Below, piece by piece: positions 16,749 to 25,477 of a stretch of DNA of 64,000 nt. The stretch covers positions 1 through 64,000 of the forward strand of contig NZ_PQIG01000002.1 in assembly GCF_012349115.1 (NCBI RefSeq), in the 5' to 3' direction. The position numbers and the translations under genes are program-made. The notes under the pieces were generated by a model that worked only from the letters and a program-made list of their open reading frames with translations, made no database searches and was not told where the DNA came from. The number at the start of each line of letters is the position of its first letter. Within the stretch, counting starts at the first letter, position 1. The DNA is from Rhizobium ruizarguesonis. Lineage in GTDB: Bacteria; Pseudomonadota; Alphaproteobacteria; Rhizobiales; Rhizobiaceae.

Positions 16749-16790
16749 ACAGTGCCGCGTGTCTTTGCAGACGCGTAAAGGACGCTGCAA
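16749..16790 (-). repeat. Short dispersed palindromic element
   Basis: On the minus strand it reads TTGCAGCGTCCTTTACGCGT then CTGCAAAGACACGCGGCACTGT. It shares the order CAGCGTCCTTT / CGCGTCT / AGACGCGCGGC / CTGT with the copies at 37597 and 42987. It begins 3 bases after the serine hydrolase stop and could act as an RNA hairpin at the 3' end. Confidence 0.7.
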
Positions 16791-16800
16791 CGCTTGAATT

Positions 16801-16815
16801 GCTGCATTATGCAGC
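16801..16815. promoter_or_regulatory. 15-base palindrome upstream of the diguanylate cyclase gene
   Basis: GCTGCATTATGCAGC has perfect 7-bp arms around a single central T. It lies 95 bases upstream of the diguanylate cyclase start and may be an operator or an RNA hairpin. No regulator can be named. Confidence 0.35.
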
Positions 16816-16909
16816 AGGAAAACCCCGAGATCGTTAAATTCTTAGCGAAGCCTCCAATCAAACCGCAAAACGCTTGCTGTAAGTTCCACGGGAATTTCGG
16901 GAAAGCGCC

Positions 16910-18067
16910 ATGCTGCTGGATCTCAGGACAATCTATTTCATTGTTGCCGTGAGCTGTTTCGTGCTGGGCATTCTCCAGCTTGCAGCCTATGCGACCGGCC
17001 GCTTCGAGAGGTGGCCGCTGTGGTGGGGTCTGAGCAACCTTCTTGTCGGCGTCGGGTCCTTCCTCGTCGCGTTGCGCAATCTCGTTCCCACCTCCGTCTC
17101 GATCGACGGCGGCAATATCGTCACCATCGCCGGCTACATGCTGATGTTCTTTGCCGTGCGGGTGTTTTCGGGACGAGCGCTCGACCAGCGCACCTTCTGG
17201 CTTGCCATCGTCCTCGTCAGCGTTCCTGTCGTACTCATCGTCAGCGATCCGTCGGCAGTCTCGGCGAGGCTCCTCTACGTCTCCGTCATCTGCTGCCTCT
17301 GCGATCTTGCCGTCGCAAGGGAGGCAATTGGCATTGTCCGGCGCGAGAGGCTTTATTCGGCAGCCTTGCTTGTCGGTCTCTATGTCTGCACTGCGGCGAT
17401 CTTTGCGGTTCGCAGCATTCTCGCGGCGACCGGTGAGATTGGCGGGCCGGATCCTTTCGGCAGCAGTGCAATTCACAGCTGGATGGCGGTGTCGGCGGTC
17501 GCGTTCATCATGCTGCTCAGCATGGCCATGGTGCTGATGGCCGCCGAGCGCAGCCGAAATCAGCTGACGGAACTCGCTCACCACGATCCGCTGACCGGCG
17601 CGCTCAATCGCGGCGGCCTTGCCCAGCATCTGCCGGCTCTCGGTTCCCAGCCGGTATCGCTGCTGATCATCGACATCGACCATTTCAAGCAGTTGAACGA
17701 CAGGCATGGCCATGCCGCCGGCGACGACATGCTGCGGCTTTTCGCCAGCGTTTCGAGAGGTATCATGCGCTCCGACGATCTGCTCGCCCGCCAAGGTGGC
17801 GATGAGTTCCTGGCGGTGCTGAGAAATGTTTCCTGCGAAGATGCGGTGGCGATTGCCGAGCGCATCCGTCTCGCCTTCGCCGCTGCCGTCATGCAGCAGC
17901 CGGACCTGGCGATCTTTCCGACGCTGAGTATCGGCGTTGCCGCGCGCGGGGAACGCGGCGGAGATTTTGAACGGCTGATGCAGAAGGCGGATGAGGCGCT
18001 CTATCGTTCAAAGCGCGAAGGCCGCAACCGCGTCGAAGCCTTCTGGGAAAATCAGCAGGCCGCTTAG
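16910..18067 (+). CDS. Membrane-anchored diguanylate cyclase (GGDEF)
   Basis: A 385-residue protein. About six or seven membrane helices fill residues 5-205, with no recognisable periplasmic sensor. A short linker (AERSRNQLTELAHHDPLTGALNR) leads into the GGDEF domain at about residues 215-375. The active site is intact as RQGGDEF (residues 294-300), with metal/substrate residues in 'LLIIDIDHFKQLNDRHGHAAGD'. An RxxD inhibitory site is not obvious four residues before the motif region. It should make cyclic-di-GMP. GGGAAAG precedes the ATG. It converges on cysE. Confidence 0.9.
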   Translation: MLLDLRTIYFIVAVSCFVLGILQLAAYATGRFERWPLWWGLSNLLVGVGSFLVALRNLVPTSVSIDGGNIVTIAGYMLMFFAVRVFSGRALDQRTFWLAIVLVSVPVVLIVSDPSAVSARLLYVSVICCLCDLAVAREAIGIVRRERLYSAALLVGLYVCTAAIFAVRSILAATGEIGGPDPFGSSAIHSWMAVSAVAFIMLLSMAMVLMAAERSRNQLTELAHHDPLTGALNRGGLAQHLPALGSQPVSLLIIDIDHFKQLNDRHGHAAGDDMLRLFASVSRGIMRSDDLLARQGGDEFLAVLRNVSCEDAVAIAERIRLAFAAAVMQQPDLAIFPTLSIGVAARGERGGDFERLMQKADEALYRSKREGRNRVEAFWENQQAA

Positions 18068-18068
18068 C

Positions 18069-18089
18069 GAAAAGGGCCGAACCCTTTAT
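18069..18089. terminator. Small hairpin between convergent diguanylate cyclase and cysE genes
   Basis: AAAGGG-CCGAA-CCCTTT (18071-18087) with flanking A/T bases on both sides. It could serve both convergent genes; the stem is short. Confidence 0.4.
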
Positions 18090-18101
18090 CTCGGAGCGAT
18101 C

Positions 18102-18920
18102 CTAGATGTTCTGGTCCATCGTCTCGGCCGGGATTTCATCGGCGCGGTGGATGCGTACGACGGCGGCTGGCACGCCGGCGACCGTGCAATGCTCGGGCAC
18201 CGATTTGAGCACGACGCTACCGGCGGCAACTTTGCTGAAGGCGCCGATTTCGATATTGCCGAGGATCTTGGCGCCCGCGCCGATCATCACGCCGTGGCGT
18301 ATCTTCGGGTGGCGGTCGCCGGTCTCCTTGCCGGTGCCGCCGAGCGTGACGTTCTGCAGGATCGACACTTCATCCTCGATCACAGCCGTTTCGCCGATGA
18401 CGATGCCCGAACCGTGGTCGAGCATGATGGACGCGCCGATCCGCGCCGCCGGATGGATATCCGGGCCGAAGACCAGCGAAACGAGATTGGCGAGCCAACT
18501 GGCGATCTCCGGCCGGCCGGCGACCCAGAGCGCATGGGCGATACGATGCGTCTGCAGCGCATGAAAGCCCTTGAGATTGAGAAGCGCGTGCAGAAATGTG
18601 GTGCAGGCCGGATCGCGCTCGCGCACGGCGATGAGATCGGCCTCGACCTTCCGCATGATATCGGCATCAAGTGTGGACAGGATGAGATCGAACAGATCAC
18701 TTGTTTCCACCTGCGCCACGGAGAGCCGCGCGGCCAGCACGCGGGCGATGATCTCATCGTTGTTGGCGGTGTCGGTTACCTCAGCGGCAAGCAGCCGCTG
18801 CAATATCGGCTCGCGTGCGGCAAGGTCGGCGGCCTCGGCGCGGATCACGGTCCAGACGGATGCATCGCCCAAAGCCTGCGGCTGTTGCTCGGCCAAACCG
18901 AGGCCGATCGATTTCGACAT
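18102..18920 (-). CDS. cysE: Serine O-acetyltransferase
   Basis: A 272-residue enzyme that transfers acetyl from acetyl-CoA to L-serine, the committed step of cysteine synthesis. The N-terminal helical domain (about 20-140, 'VWTVIRAEAADLAAREPIL') is followed by a left-handed beta-helix of hexapeptide repeats with the catalytic 'DHGSGIVIGETAVI' and 'NVTLGGTGKETGDRHPKI'. The length is that of the standard enzyme, and the short C-terminal tail after the helix is where cysteine feedback inhibition usually acts. GAGGAAGCGGGA precedes the ATG. A GNAT gene ends 96 bases upstream on the same strand. Confidence 0.93.
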   Translation of the reverse strand: MSKSIGLGLAEQQPQALGDASVWTVIRAEAADLAAREPILQRLLAAEVTDTANNDEIIARVLAARLSVAQVETSDLFDLILSTLDADIMRKVEADLIAVRERDPACTTFLHALLNLKGFHALQTHRIAHALWVAGRPEIASWLANLVSLVFGPDIHPAARIGASIMLDHGSGIVIGETAVIEDEVSILQNVTLGGTGKETGDRHPKIRHGVMIGAGAKILGNIEIGAFSKVAAGSVVLKSVPEHCTVAGVPAAVVRIHRADEIPAETMDQNI

Positions 18921-19016
18921 TCCCGCTTCCTCTGTCAGCCAGGGTGGCGCGCAAAGCGCTTCCGGTGCGGTTCATGTTTCGCCCGGGCAAGGCATTTGGC
19001 AAGCCCTGATTATCTT

Positions 19017-19514
19017 CTAGCCGTACGACGGTTGCAGGCCAGGTGTCCGCTCCGGAAGCCGGCGCCAATGATAGAGCACATCAGGCTCCCGTTCTTCGTT
19101 GTCGGCGCCATCGGTCTCCTCTTCGGCGGTAAAACCGTGCCGTTGGTAGAAAGCGCGAGCGCCCACATTACGCTGGAACGTCCAGAGCCTGATCTCGTCC
19201 ATCTCTTCCTTGGCGCAGCCGAGAAGCAGGGAGCCGATGCCCTTGCCTTGAAAGTCGGGGAGAACGTAAAGCTGCTCTATCCAGTTGTCGCCATAGGCGA
19301 TGACACCCACGAGCCGGTTGCCCGTGGCAGCGCCGAGGATCGAGAAATTCGGCAGCAGATGCATGCGCCAGTACTGCTCCTCTTCCTCGGGCGTATGCAC
19401 ATCCGGCAGCCAGGGCAGCCGCTGCCACAGGGCGACACGTCTGATTTCGGCTGCGGCATGCATGTGGTCGGCCGTCAGCGTCACGATTTCGGGTTCCGTC
19501 AGGGCGTCGTCCAT
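19017..19514 (-). CDS. GNAT-family N-acetyltransferase
   Basis: A 165-residue GNAT protein with the acetyl-CoA loop 'LYVLPDFQGKGIGSLLLGCA' (about residues 86-105) and the closing 'NVGARAFYQRHGFTAEEE'. Residues 30-60 form an acidic segment (PDVHTPEEEEQYWRMH) often seen in small-molecule acetyltransferases. Substrate unknown. It follows the WD40 gene by 14 bases on the same strand and is probably the third gene of the operon headed by the COG0523 GTPase. Confidence 0.82.
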   Translation of the reverse strand: MDDALTEPEIVTLTADHMHAAAEIRRVALWQRLPWLPDVHTPEEEEQYWRMHLLPNFSILGAATGNRLVGVIAYGDNWIEQLYVLPDFQGKGIGSLLLGCAKEEMDEIRLWTFQRNVGARAFYQRHGFTAEEETDGADNEEREPDVLYHWRRLPERTPGLQPSYG

Positions 19515-19528
19515 TGCCGGCAGCGGGC

Positions 19529-20518
19529 TCAGGCCGCAATATCGATGACGCCGCAGTCGCCGGCTTCGGAGCCGAAGGCGAGCAGCTTACCGTTTTTGCT
19601 CCAGCTCATCGCCGTGATCGCGCCCTTACCAGGTCGGCGCAGCAGCGCTTCCTTGCTGTCGGCGATGCGCACGGCCAAGATCATGCCGTCGATGAAGCCG
19701 ATGGCGAGGATATCCTCGAGCGGATGGAACTTCACCGCAGTCGCCATGATATTGGCGCGAGTGCCGAGCTCCAGCGGCGCCTTGCCCATCGGCCCGTCCT
19801 TGCCCTGGAAGGGCCAGACGATTGCCGCAGGCGCGCCTGAAGAGGCGAGCCACTTGCCCTTGACCGACCAGGAGAGCGATTTCACCTTGGAGGGGTAGCC
19901 GGTCATGCGCATGTGGCGGGCTTCGGTGCCGGGCTTGATGTCTAGCTTCCAGCCGTGCAGTGCGTTTTCCTGCATCGAGGTGACAAGGAAATTGCCATCC
20001 GGCGAGAAGGTGACGCCGGTATGCGCACCCTTCCATTCCAGATCGACCGGCTTGGCGTTCATGCCGATCCAGTGCAGCGACACGCCGTTGTAGCGCGCCG
20101 CCGCGATGCGCAGGCCCTTCGGCGCAAAGGCAAGGCCTTCGACCGTGCGCTCCTCGGGGAATTCCTTGGTCGTGCCATCGGCAAGGCGCACGAGCGAACT
20201 CTTGCCGTAGGAATAGGCAACGGCACCCTGCGGGCCGGCTGCGACCTGCGAAATCCACTTGCGCGGCGCGGTCGCGATTTCGCTGACGCTGCCGTCGGCG
20301 GCAATGCGCAGCACCTTGCCGTCCTCGCCGCCCGATATCAGGCTCTCGCTGTAGGGATCACGAATGGCGGTGAGCATGCCCTGGTGGGCTTCGGAAACCC
20401 TGTCGCCGCCTTCCAGCCGGTGGAAAGTACCGTTTGCGCTTGCGAAGAAGGGAACATCACCTAAAAATTCGACGGCGAGAACGTGGCCGTCGAGATCAAG
20501 CGGTGCAACTGTCGGCAT
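19529..20518 (-). CDS. WD40-repeat protein in the COG0523 operon
   Basis: A 329-residue beta-propeller protein. Repeats end in patterns such as 'GAHTGVTFSPDGNFLVTSMQENALHGWKLD', 'LSWSVKGKWLASSG' and 'AITAMSWSKNGKLLAFGSEAGDCGVIDI', giving about seven blades. WD40 propellers are protein-interaction platforms; no enzymatic motif is seen. The start at 20518 overlaps the GTPase stop by one base (TAATG), so translation is coupled. The longer reading from 20623 lies inside the GTPase gene. Its role with a metal-chaperone GTPase is inferred from this arrangement. Confidence 0.8.
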   Translation of the reverse strand: MPTVAPLDLDGHVLAVEFLGDVPFFASANGTFHRLEGGDRVSEAHQGMLTAIRDPYSESLISGGEDGKVLRIAADGSVSEIATAPRKWISQVAAGPQGAVAYSYGKSSLVRLADGTTKEFPEERTVEGLAFAPKGLRIAAARYNGVSLHWIGMNAKPVDLEWKGAHTGVTFSPDGNFLVTSMQENALHGWKLDIKPGTEARHMRMTGYPSKVKSLSWSVKGKWLASSGAPAAIVWPFQGKDGPMGKAPLELGTRANIMATAVKFHPLEDILAIGFIDGMILAVRIADSKEALLRRPGKGAITAMSWSKNGKLLAFGSEAGDCGVIDIAA

Positions 20519-21606
20519 TAGGCGGCGGCCCCGCAGGCCTTGAAGGAGGCTTCGAGCTTCTCGCGGTCGAGTTCGCGGCCGATGAAGACGAGACGGCTCT
20601 CGTGCTTTTCGCCTTCCTTCCACGGCCGTTGGTGATCGCCCTCGATGATCATGTGCACGCCCTGAACGACGTAACGCTCGGGATCGTCCTTGAAGGCGAT
20701 GATGCCCTTGAGACGCAGAATATTAGGCCCCTGCGTCTGGGTGATCTTCTGGATCCAGGGGAAGAAGCGCTCCGGGTTCATCTCGCCGCCGCGCAGCGAC
20801 ACCGACTGCACCGTTACATCGTGGATCGCCGACATCGCGCCATGGTGGTGATGGTCGTGGCCGTGATGATCATGGTCATGGTCATGGTCATGATGGTGGT
20901 GGTCGTGATCGCAATCGGGGCCGCAGACATGGTCGTCATGGCCCTGCTCAAGGAAATGCGGATCGTTTTCGAGCGCGCGCTCCAGGTTGAAGGCGCCCTG
21001 ATCGAGCACGCGAGCGAGATCGACGCCCGAGCGGCTGGTCTTGTAGACGCGGGCGGCCGGGTTGATGGCGCGGACGATATCCTCGATCACATCAAGTTCT
21101 TCCGGGGTCACGAGGTCGCTCTTGTTGATGATGACGACATCGGCGAAGGCGATCTGATCCTCGGCCTCGCGGCTGTCCTTCAGGCGCAGCGGCAGGTGCT
21201 TGGCATCGACGAGGGCGACGACGGCGTCGAGCTCGGTCTTGGCGCGCACGTCGTCATCCATGAAGAAGGTCTGGGCGACCGGCACTGGATCGGCAAGGCC
21301 TGTCGTTTCGACGATGATGCCGTCGAAGCGGCCGGGACGGCGCATCAGACCTTCGACGACGCGGATCAGGTCGCCGCGCACAGTGCAACAGACGCAGCCA
21401 TTGTTCATCTCGTAGATTTCTTCGTCCGACTCGACGATCAGGTCGTTGTCGATGCCGATTTCGCCGAATTCATTGACGATGACCGCATATTTCTTGCCGT
21501 GATTTTCGGAGAGAATGCGGTTGAGCAACGTCGTCTTGCCGGCGCCGAGATAGCCGGTGAGCACGGTAACGGGAATGGGCTTCAGGGTGGAGATCGCGTC
21601 GGTCAT
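20518..21606 (-). CDS. COG0523-family GTPase, probable zinc metallochaperone
   Basis: A 362-residue G3E GTPase. Walker A is GYLGAGKTT (residues 18-26). The metal motif CVCC (Cys71, Cys73, Cys74) and the guanine-specificity INKSD are present. A His/Asp-rich loop of about 35 residues (around 222-256) with a CGPDC pair likely buffers metal. The family includes CobW, ZigA/ZagA and YeiR; the CxCC plus His-rich loop and the absence of cobalamin genes favour a zinc role. A promoter-like pair and a Zur-box-like sequence lie upstream (21671-21720). It heads an operon with the WD40 and GNAT genes. Confidence 0.88.
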   Translation of the reverse strand: MTDAISTLKPIPVTVLTGYLGAGKTTLLNRILSENHGKKYAVIVNEFGEIGIDNDLIVESDEEIYEMNNGCVCCTVRGDLIRVVEGLMRRPGRFDGIIVETTGLADPVPVAQTFFMDDDVRAKTELDAVVALVDAKHLPLRLKDSREAEDQIAFADVVIINKSDLVTPEELDVIEDIVRAINPAARVYKTSRSGVDLARVLDQGAFNLERALENDPHFLEQGHDDHVCGPDCDHDHHHHDHDHDHDHHGHDHHHHGAMSAIHDVTVQSVSLRGGEMNPERFFPWIQKITQTQGPNILRLKGIIAFKDDPERYVVQGVHMIIEGDHQRPWKEGEKHESRLVFIGRELDREKLEASFKACGAAA

Positions 21607-21670
21607 GAGAACCTCTAGGATTAGGCGTGCGGCCGAGCGGCTTGGGATCGGCTGCTTGAACGGTTGGTCT

Positions 21671-21699
21671 CATATAATGGCTTGAGCGTGGCAGTTCAA
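21671..21699 (-). promoter_or_regulatory. Candidate promoter of the COG0523 operon
   Basis: On the minus strand TTGAAC (21699-21694), a 17-base spacer and TATATG (21676-21671) fit sigma-70-type -35 and -10 elements at 4 of 6 bases each. The start codon is 64 bases downstream. Confidence 0.4.
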
Positions 21700-21703
21700 A
21701 GGG

Positions 21704-21720
21704 TTTTATAATGTTATAAG
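21704..21720 (-). promoter_or_regulatory. Zur-box-like sequence upstream of the COG0523 operon
   Basis: CTTATAACATTATAAAA on the minus strand contains TTATAACAT, the core of Zur operators described in Rhizobiales, and is nearly symmetric (TTATAA-CA-TTATAA). It abuts the candidate -35 element. The zinc link also rests on the GTPase family. Confidence 0.45.
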
Positions 21721-21754
21721 ATCACATCGTTTGCGCGGCGCAGATGAGCCATAT

Positions 21755-22543
21755 TTACCGCAGCTGAGTGACGTCAAATGCATCGACATCCTCCAGCAGT
21801 TCCACCAGTCCCTTGACCGCATGGGTAATCAGCGCCTCACCCTTTTGCGCCGTCGCAGCTGCGGCGTTGCCTGCCACGCCTTCGGCATTAAGGTCCGACA
21901 TCTTCCAGCCGAAGGCGTGCGGCCCGTGGGCGCGCAGATGCTTGAAACGCTCGGCGAATTCCGTCTGTCGCGAGGGGAAGTCTGCCGCCTTCGCCATATC
22001 AACCTTATCGGGATGAAGTGCCAGCATAACCGAGGTCTCGATATCGCCGCCATGGATGCCGATCGCCTTTTCCTCCGACGTGACCACGCCATCCGGCACG
22101 CCGAAACGGGTCCAGCTCGTCGCCACCGCCAGCATGGCAAAGCGGACCCGCGCCTCGGTCGCGACGACTGATATGACGGGCGAATTGCCGCCATGGGCGT
22201 TCAGCATCACGAATTTGCGGATGCCCTGCTTCGCCAGGCCTTCGGCGATGCCGAGCCAGCGGTTTACCGCTTCGTCGAAGGCAAGCGTCTTCGTTCCTTC
22301 AACATCCATATGCTCTATGGAATAGCCGATGGAATCGGCGGGCAGGAAGGTAACCGGCAGGCCAGCGGGCAAGGCTATCTTCAATCGCCCGGCGATGCCT
22401 TCGGCAATCAGAGTGTCGGTTTCGAAGGGCAGGTGAGGGCCGTGCTGTTCATGGGCGCCGAGCGGCAGCACGGCGATCAAACGGCGCCCGTCAGGTGCAA
22501 AGGCCGGGTTGCTGTCCTCGAAGCGCGGCGAAGGTGTCATCAT
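21755..22543 (-). CDS. Creatininase-family amidohydrolase
   Basis: A 262-residue protein with the metal-binding signatures of the creatininase/MftE family: 'LPLGAHEQHGPHLPFETDT' (near residue 27), 'LNAHGGN' (near 117) and 'GIHGGDIETS' (near 165). Glu, His and Asp in these motifs bind two divalent metals. Members hydrolyse cyclic amides such as creatinine or formamide-type intermediates, and others trim peptides. The substrate here is unknown. It is transcribed away from a MarR regulator with 85 bases between the start codons, which suggests but does not show control by that regulator. Confidence 0.87.
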   Translation of the reverse strand: MMTPSPRFEDSNPAFAPDGRRLIAVLPLGAHEQHGPHLPFETDTLIAEGIAGRLKIALPAGLPVTFLPADSIGYSIEHMDVEGTKTLAFDEAVNRWLGIAEGLAKQGIRKFVMLNAHGGNSPVISVVATEARVRFAMLAVATSWTRFGVPDGVVTSEEKAIGIHGGDIETSVMLALHPDKVDMAKAADFPSRQTEFAERFKHLRAHGPHAFGWKMSDLNAEGVAGNAAAATAQKGEALITHAVKGLVELLEDVDAFDVTQLR

Positions 22544-22628
22544 CCGGTTGTTGCCTCTTGTTTATGACGAGATCCTGGGCAATGTCATATCGCAGCGGCG
22601 TCGGGGCTTAAAGATCAAAGGGATGGCT

Positions 22629-23141
22629 ATGGGAAAGAAGCACAAGGACGGTAAAAAGAACAAGTCCAAGAAGAAGGACCAGACCGAGTATACGCTCATC
22701 GATCTCTCCCCGGCCCTGACCCAGGCAGCGCGTTCGATGCGGACAGTGCTCTCGCGCAACCTGCTTGAAAGCGGCCTCTATGCCGGCCAGGATGGCGTCA
22801 TCCTCTCGCTTGCCGAGAGCGACGGCATGACGGCAGGCGGCCTTGCCCAGAAGCTCGGCGTCAAGGCGCCGACGATGACGCGTACCATCGGTCGCATGGA
22901 GGCGCAGGGCTTCCTCGAGCGCAAACCCGATGCCGAGGATGCGCGCCTCACCAAAGTCTATCTCACCGACCTCGGCCGTGGCAGCGTTCAGGGGATCGAG
23001 ATGGCGGCTTCGGCCTGCGACATGCTGGCGACGCAGGAGTTCTCCGAGAAGGAAATCCGCAATCTCGTCCGCCTGCTGAAGGCGATCGATGCCAATCTGC
23101 AGGCCGAAGCCATTCCTATCGAAGAACCGGACGAAGACTGA
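22629..23141 (+). CDS. MarR-family transcriptional regulator with Lys-rich N-terminus
   Basis: A 170-residue winged-helix regulator. Residues 1-20 are unusually basic (GKKHKDGKKNKSKKKDQ). The MarR core follows: dimerisation helix, then 'LSLAESDGMTAGGLAQKLGVKAPTMTRTIGRMEAQGFLERKPDAEDARLTKVYLTDLG' (about residues 60-117) with the wing Asp-x-Arg. The start at 22629 is supported by AAGGGA 6 bases upstream; ATG 22623 sits too close to it. The acidic tail (IPIEEPDED) contrasts with the basic head. The divergent creatininase gene is a natural target candidate. Confidence 0.87.
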   Translation: MGKKHKDGKKNKSKKKDQTEYTLIDLSPALTQAARSMRTVLSRNLLESGLYAGQDGVILSLAESDGMTAGGLAQKLGVKAPTMTRTIGRMEAQGFLERKPDAEDARLTKVYLTDLGRGSVQGIEMAASACDMLATQEFSEKEIRNLVRLLKAIDANLQAEAIPIEEPDED

Positions 23142-23181
23142 AATTTCCCCGAAAGACGAATTGCTTCCATCGATTAAATCT

Positions 23182-23191
23182 TTTAATTAAA
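23182..23191. promoter_or_regulatory. AT-rich palindrome in the promoter region of the LacI gene
   Basis: TTTAATTAAA is a perfect 10-bp palindrome within the AT-rich block 23173-23200, in an otherwise GC-rich region. It lies 68 bases before the LacI-family start codon and could be an autoregulatory operator or part of the promoter. Confidence 0.35.
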
Positions 23192-23258
23192 CATTTTAAG
23201 GGCCGCGCCGGTTTGACGGCGGGGTCTTGTCGCTTGCGTGCTGCCTGGAGGAGGACAC

Positions 23259-24281
23259 GTGGTCCAGAAGATCAAGCTTTCGACAATCGCCGAAACGCTC
23301 GGCATTTCAACGGCGACCGTATCGCTTGCCTTACGCGACAGTCCGCTCGTCGCCAGCAATACCCGGGAGAAGATCAAGGAACAGGCCCGCGCGCTCGGCT
23401 ATATCTACAATCGCCGTGCCGCCAGCCTTCGCACTTCGCGCTCCGGCATCATCGGCGTCGTCGTGCACGACATCATGAACCCCTTCTATGGCGAGATCCT
23501 GAAGGCGATCGAAAGCGAGCTCGATCGCAGCCGCCACACCTTCATCCTTTCCAACCATTACGACAATGTCGAAAAGCAGCGCACCTTCATCGAGACACTC
23601 CTGCAGCTCGGCGGTGACGGCGTCATCATGTCGCCGGCGATCGGTACGCCGCCGGAAGACGTGCAGCTGGCGGAAGAGAACGGCATGCCGGCGATCCTGG
23701 TCGCCCGCTCGATGGAAGGGCAGGACCTGCCGACCTATCGCGGCGACGACAGCTACGGCATCTCGCTCGCCACCAACCACCTGATCGGCCTTGGCCACCG
23801 CTCGATCGCCATGATCGGCGGCACGGACCAGACATCCACCGGCCGCGATCGCTACCAGGGTTATGTCAACTCGCTGCGCAAGGCCGGCATCGAGGTCGAT
23901 CCGAACCTGCGCATTCCCGGACCGCGCTCGAAACAGGGCGGTTTCGAGGCTGCAGTGCATTTCCTTTCGCTGCCGCAGAAGCCGACCGCAGCCGTCTGCT
24001 GGAACGATCTCGTGGCGATCGGCCTGATGAACGGCATTGCACGCGCCGGTCTGGTGCCGGGACGCGATATTTCCGTCACCGGTTACGACGATCTCGAGGA
24101 GGCCTCGATCGCTACGCCGGCGCTAACGACCGTCTGGAACGGGCAGGCCGAGGTCGGGCGCCTGGCCGCCCGGGCGCTGCTCGATCGCCTTGCCGGCAGC
24201 CATGAGCCTGATGGCATGCATCTGATCAAGCCGGAAATGCGCATTCGCCAGTCCACCAGTCCCCATCGGCCCCGCGCCTGA
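23259..24281 (+). CDS. LacI-family transcriptional regulator
   Basis: A 340-residue repressor-type protein. The helix-turn-helix is 'LSTIAETLGISTATVSLALRDSPLV' (about residues 6-30) followed by the hinge helix 'NRRAASLRTSRS'. The periplasmic-binding-protein-like effector domain fills residues 62-335. The start is GTG 23259, placed directly after GGAGGAGGA; the GTG at 23238 would lack such a site. It lies 29 bases upstream of a 2-hydroxyacid dehydrogenase gene and is probably cotranscribed with it, so the effector may be a related sugar acid. Effector unknown. Confidence 0.9.
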   Translation: MVQKIKLSTIAETLGISTATVSLALRDSPLVASNTREKIKEQARALGYIYNRRAASLRTSRSGIIGVVVHDIMNPFYGEILKAIESELDRSRHTFILSNHYDNVEKQRTFIETLLQLGGDGVIMSPAIGTPPEDVQLAEENGMPAILVARSMEGQDLPTYRGDDSYGISLATNHLIGLGHRSIAMIGGTDQTSTGRDRYQGYVNSLRKAGIEVDPNLRIPGPRSKQGGFEAAVHFLSLPQKPTAAVCWNDLVAIGLMNGIARAGLVPGRDISVTGYDDLEEASIATPALTTVWNGQAEVGRLAARALLDRLAGSHEPDGMHLIKPEMRIRQSTSPHRPRA

Positions 24282-24310
24282 ACCACGACCGCCATCCAAG
24301 AGGAAAAGCC

Positions 24311-25267
24311 ATGTCTCGCATCGCCATTCTCGTTCCCGGGAAGATACACGAGCGTGTTCTCGAAAGGCTGAAGGATCGTTTTGAGATTATTGCCGTCGCA
24401 CGCGAGGAGAAGCTTGCACTGGACAGCGAGACCGCCGGCCGCATCCGCGGCGTCGCCGTTTCCGGTTCCTTCCCAGGCGCCTGGATGGACCAACTGCCGC
24501 ATGCTGAAGTGATCGCCAATTTCGGTGTCGGTTATGACGGCATCGACGTGAAACGCGCCGCAGAAAAAGGCATCGTCGTCACCAATACGCCTGAGGTGCT
24601 GAACGACGAGGTCGCCGATACGGCGATCGGCCTGCTGCTGAACACGGTTCGCGAACTGCCGCGGGCCGAAGCTTGGCTGCGTGCGGGCAACTGGAAGCCG
24701 GGCACGGCCTATCCGCTGTCGCGCTTCTCGCTCAAGGGCCGCCATGTCGGGCTTTATGGCCTTGGCCGCATCGGGCTCGAAATCGCCAAGCGGCTGGAGC
24801 CGTTCAAGGTGAAGATCAGTTATCACACGCGTTCACGCCATGCCGATGTGTCCTACGATTATCACCCGACGTTGAAGGGGCTGGTGGAGGCCGTGGATAC
24901 GCTGATCGCCATCGTTCCGAAGACGCCGCAGACGCACAAGACGATCGATGCCGATATTCTGGCAGCACTCGGCCCTGACGGCATCCTCGTCAATGTCGGC
25001 CGCGGCTGGACGGTGGACGAGGAGGCGCTGAGTGCCGCGCTTGCTTCCGGCGCGCTCGGTGCTGCCGGTCTGGACGTCTTCTATGAAGAGCCCACGGTGC
25101 CGGCCGACCTGTTTGAGCCGACCAATGCCGTGCTGCTGCCGCACGTCGCCTCCGCGTCCGTGCCGACACGCAATGCGATGGCCGATCTCGTCGCCGACAA
25201 TCTCATCGCCTGGTTCGAGAAGGGTGCGGCGCTGACGCCGGTGCCGGAGACGCCGCAGAAGGCTTAG
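24311..25267 (+). CDS. D-isomer-specific 2-hydroxyacid dehydrogenase (glyoxylate/hydroxypyruvate reductase-like)
   Basis: A 318-residue NAD(P)-dependent dehydrogenase. The Rossmann motif GLGRIG (about residue 153) lies in 'GLYGLGRIGLEIAKRL'. The catalytic Arg is in 'NVGRGWTVDEEAL', Glu in 'DVFYEEP', and His in 'LLPHVASAS'. Family members reduce glyoxylate, hydroxypyruvate or related 2-oxoacids. GAGGAAAAGCC precedes the ATG. Coupling to the LacI-type regulator 29 bases upstream suggests a sugar-acid catabolic role. The exact substrate cannot be read from the sequence. Confidence 0.88.
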   Translation: MSRIAILVPGKIHERVLERLKDRFEIIAVAREEKLALDSETAGRIRGVAVSGSFPGAWMDQLPHAEVIANFGVGYDGIDVKRAAEKGIVVTNTPEVLNDEVADTAIGLLLNTVRELPRAEAWLRAGNWKPGTAYPLSRFSLKGRHVGLYGLGRIGLEIAKRLEPFKVKISYHTRSRHADVSYDYHPTLKGLVEAVDTLIAIVPKTPQTHKTIDADILAALGPDGILVNVGRGWTVDEEALSAALASGALGAAGLDVFYEEPTVPADLFEPTNAVLLPHVASASVPTRNAMADLVADNLIAWFEKGAALTPVPETPQKA

Positions 25268-25477
25268 GTGCGTCGGATAGAACTTGATTCATGCGATATG
25301 CTTCAGGTCTCTGATACCGATACCGGCTCTGTCAATCGACTGTTGTTGTTGGACGATATGTTGCTCGGCACGATCCCTTCGGTTACATTCTCGCCGATTT
25401 TTACAACTTATGTTCGCAACCTTCCGTACGGCTTGGAGCCGCGTCGACAGGCTAGCCGAAGAAAAGGAATTGACGGC

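Noticed and set aside
20855..20935. Repeated GGTCATGGTCATG-type tandem units
   Set aside because: They look like a small tandem array or CRISPR at first, but they encode the His/Asp-rich metal-binding loop of the COG0523 GTPase on the minus strand.
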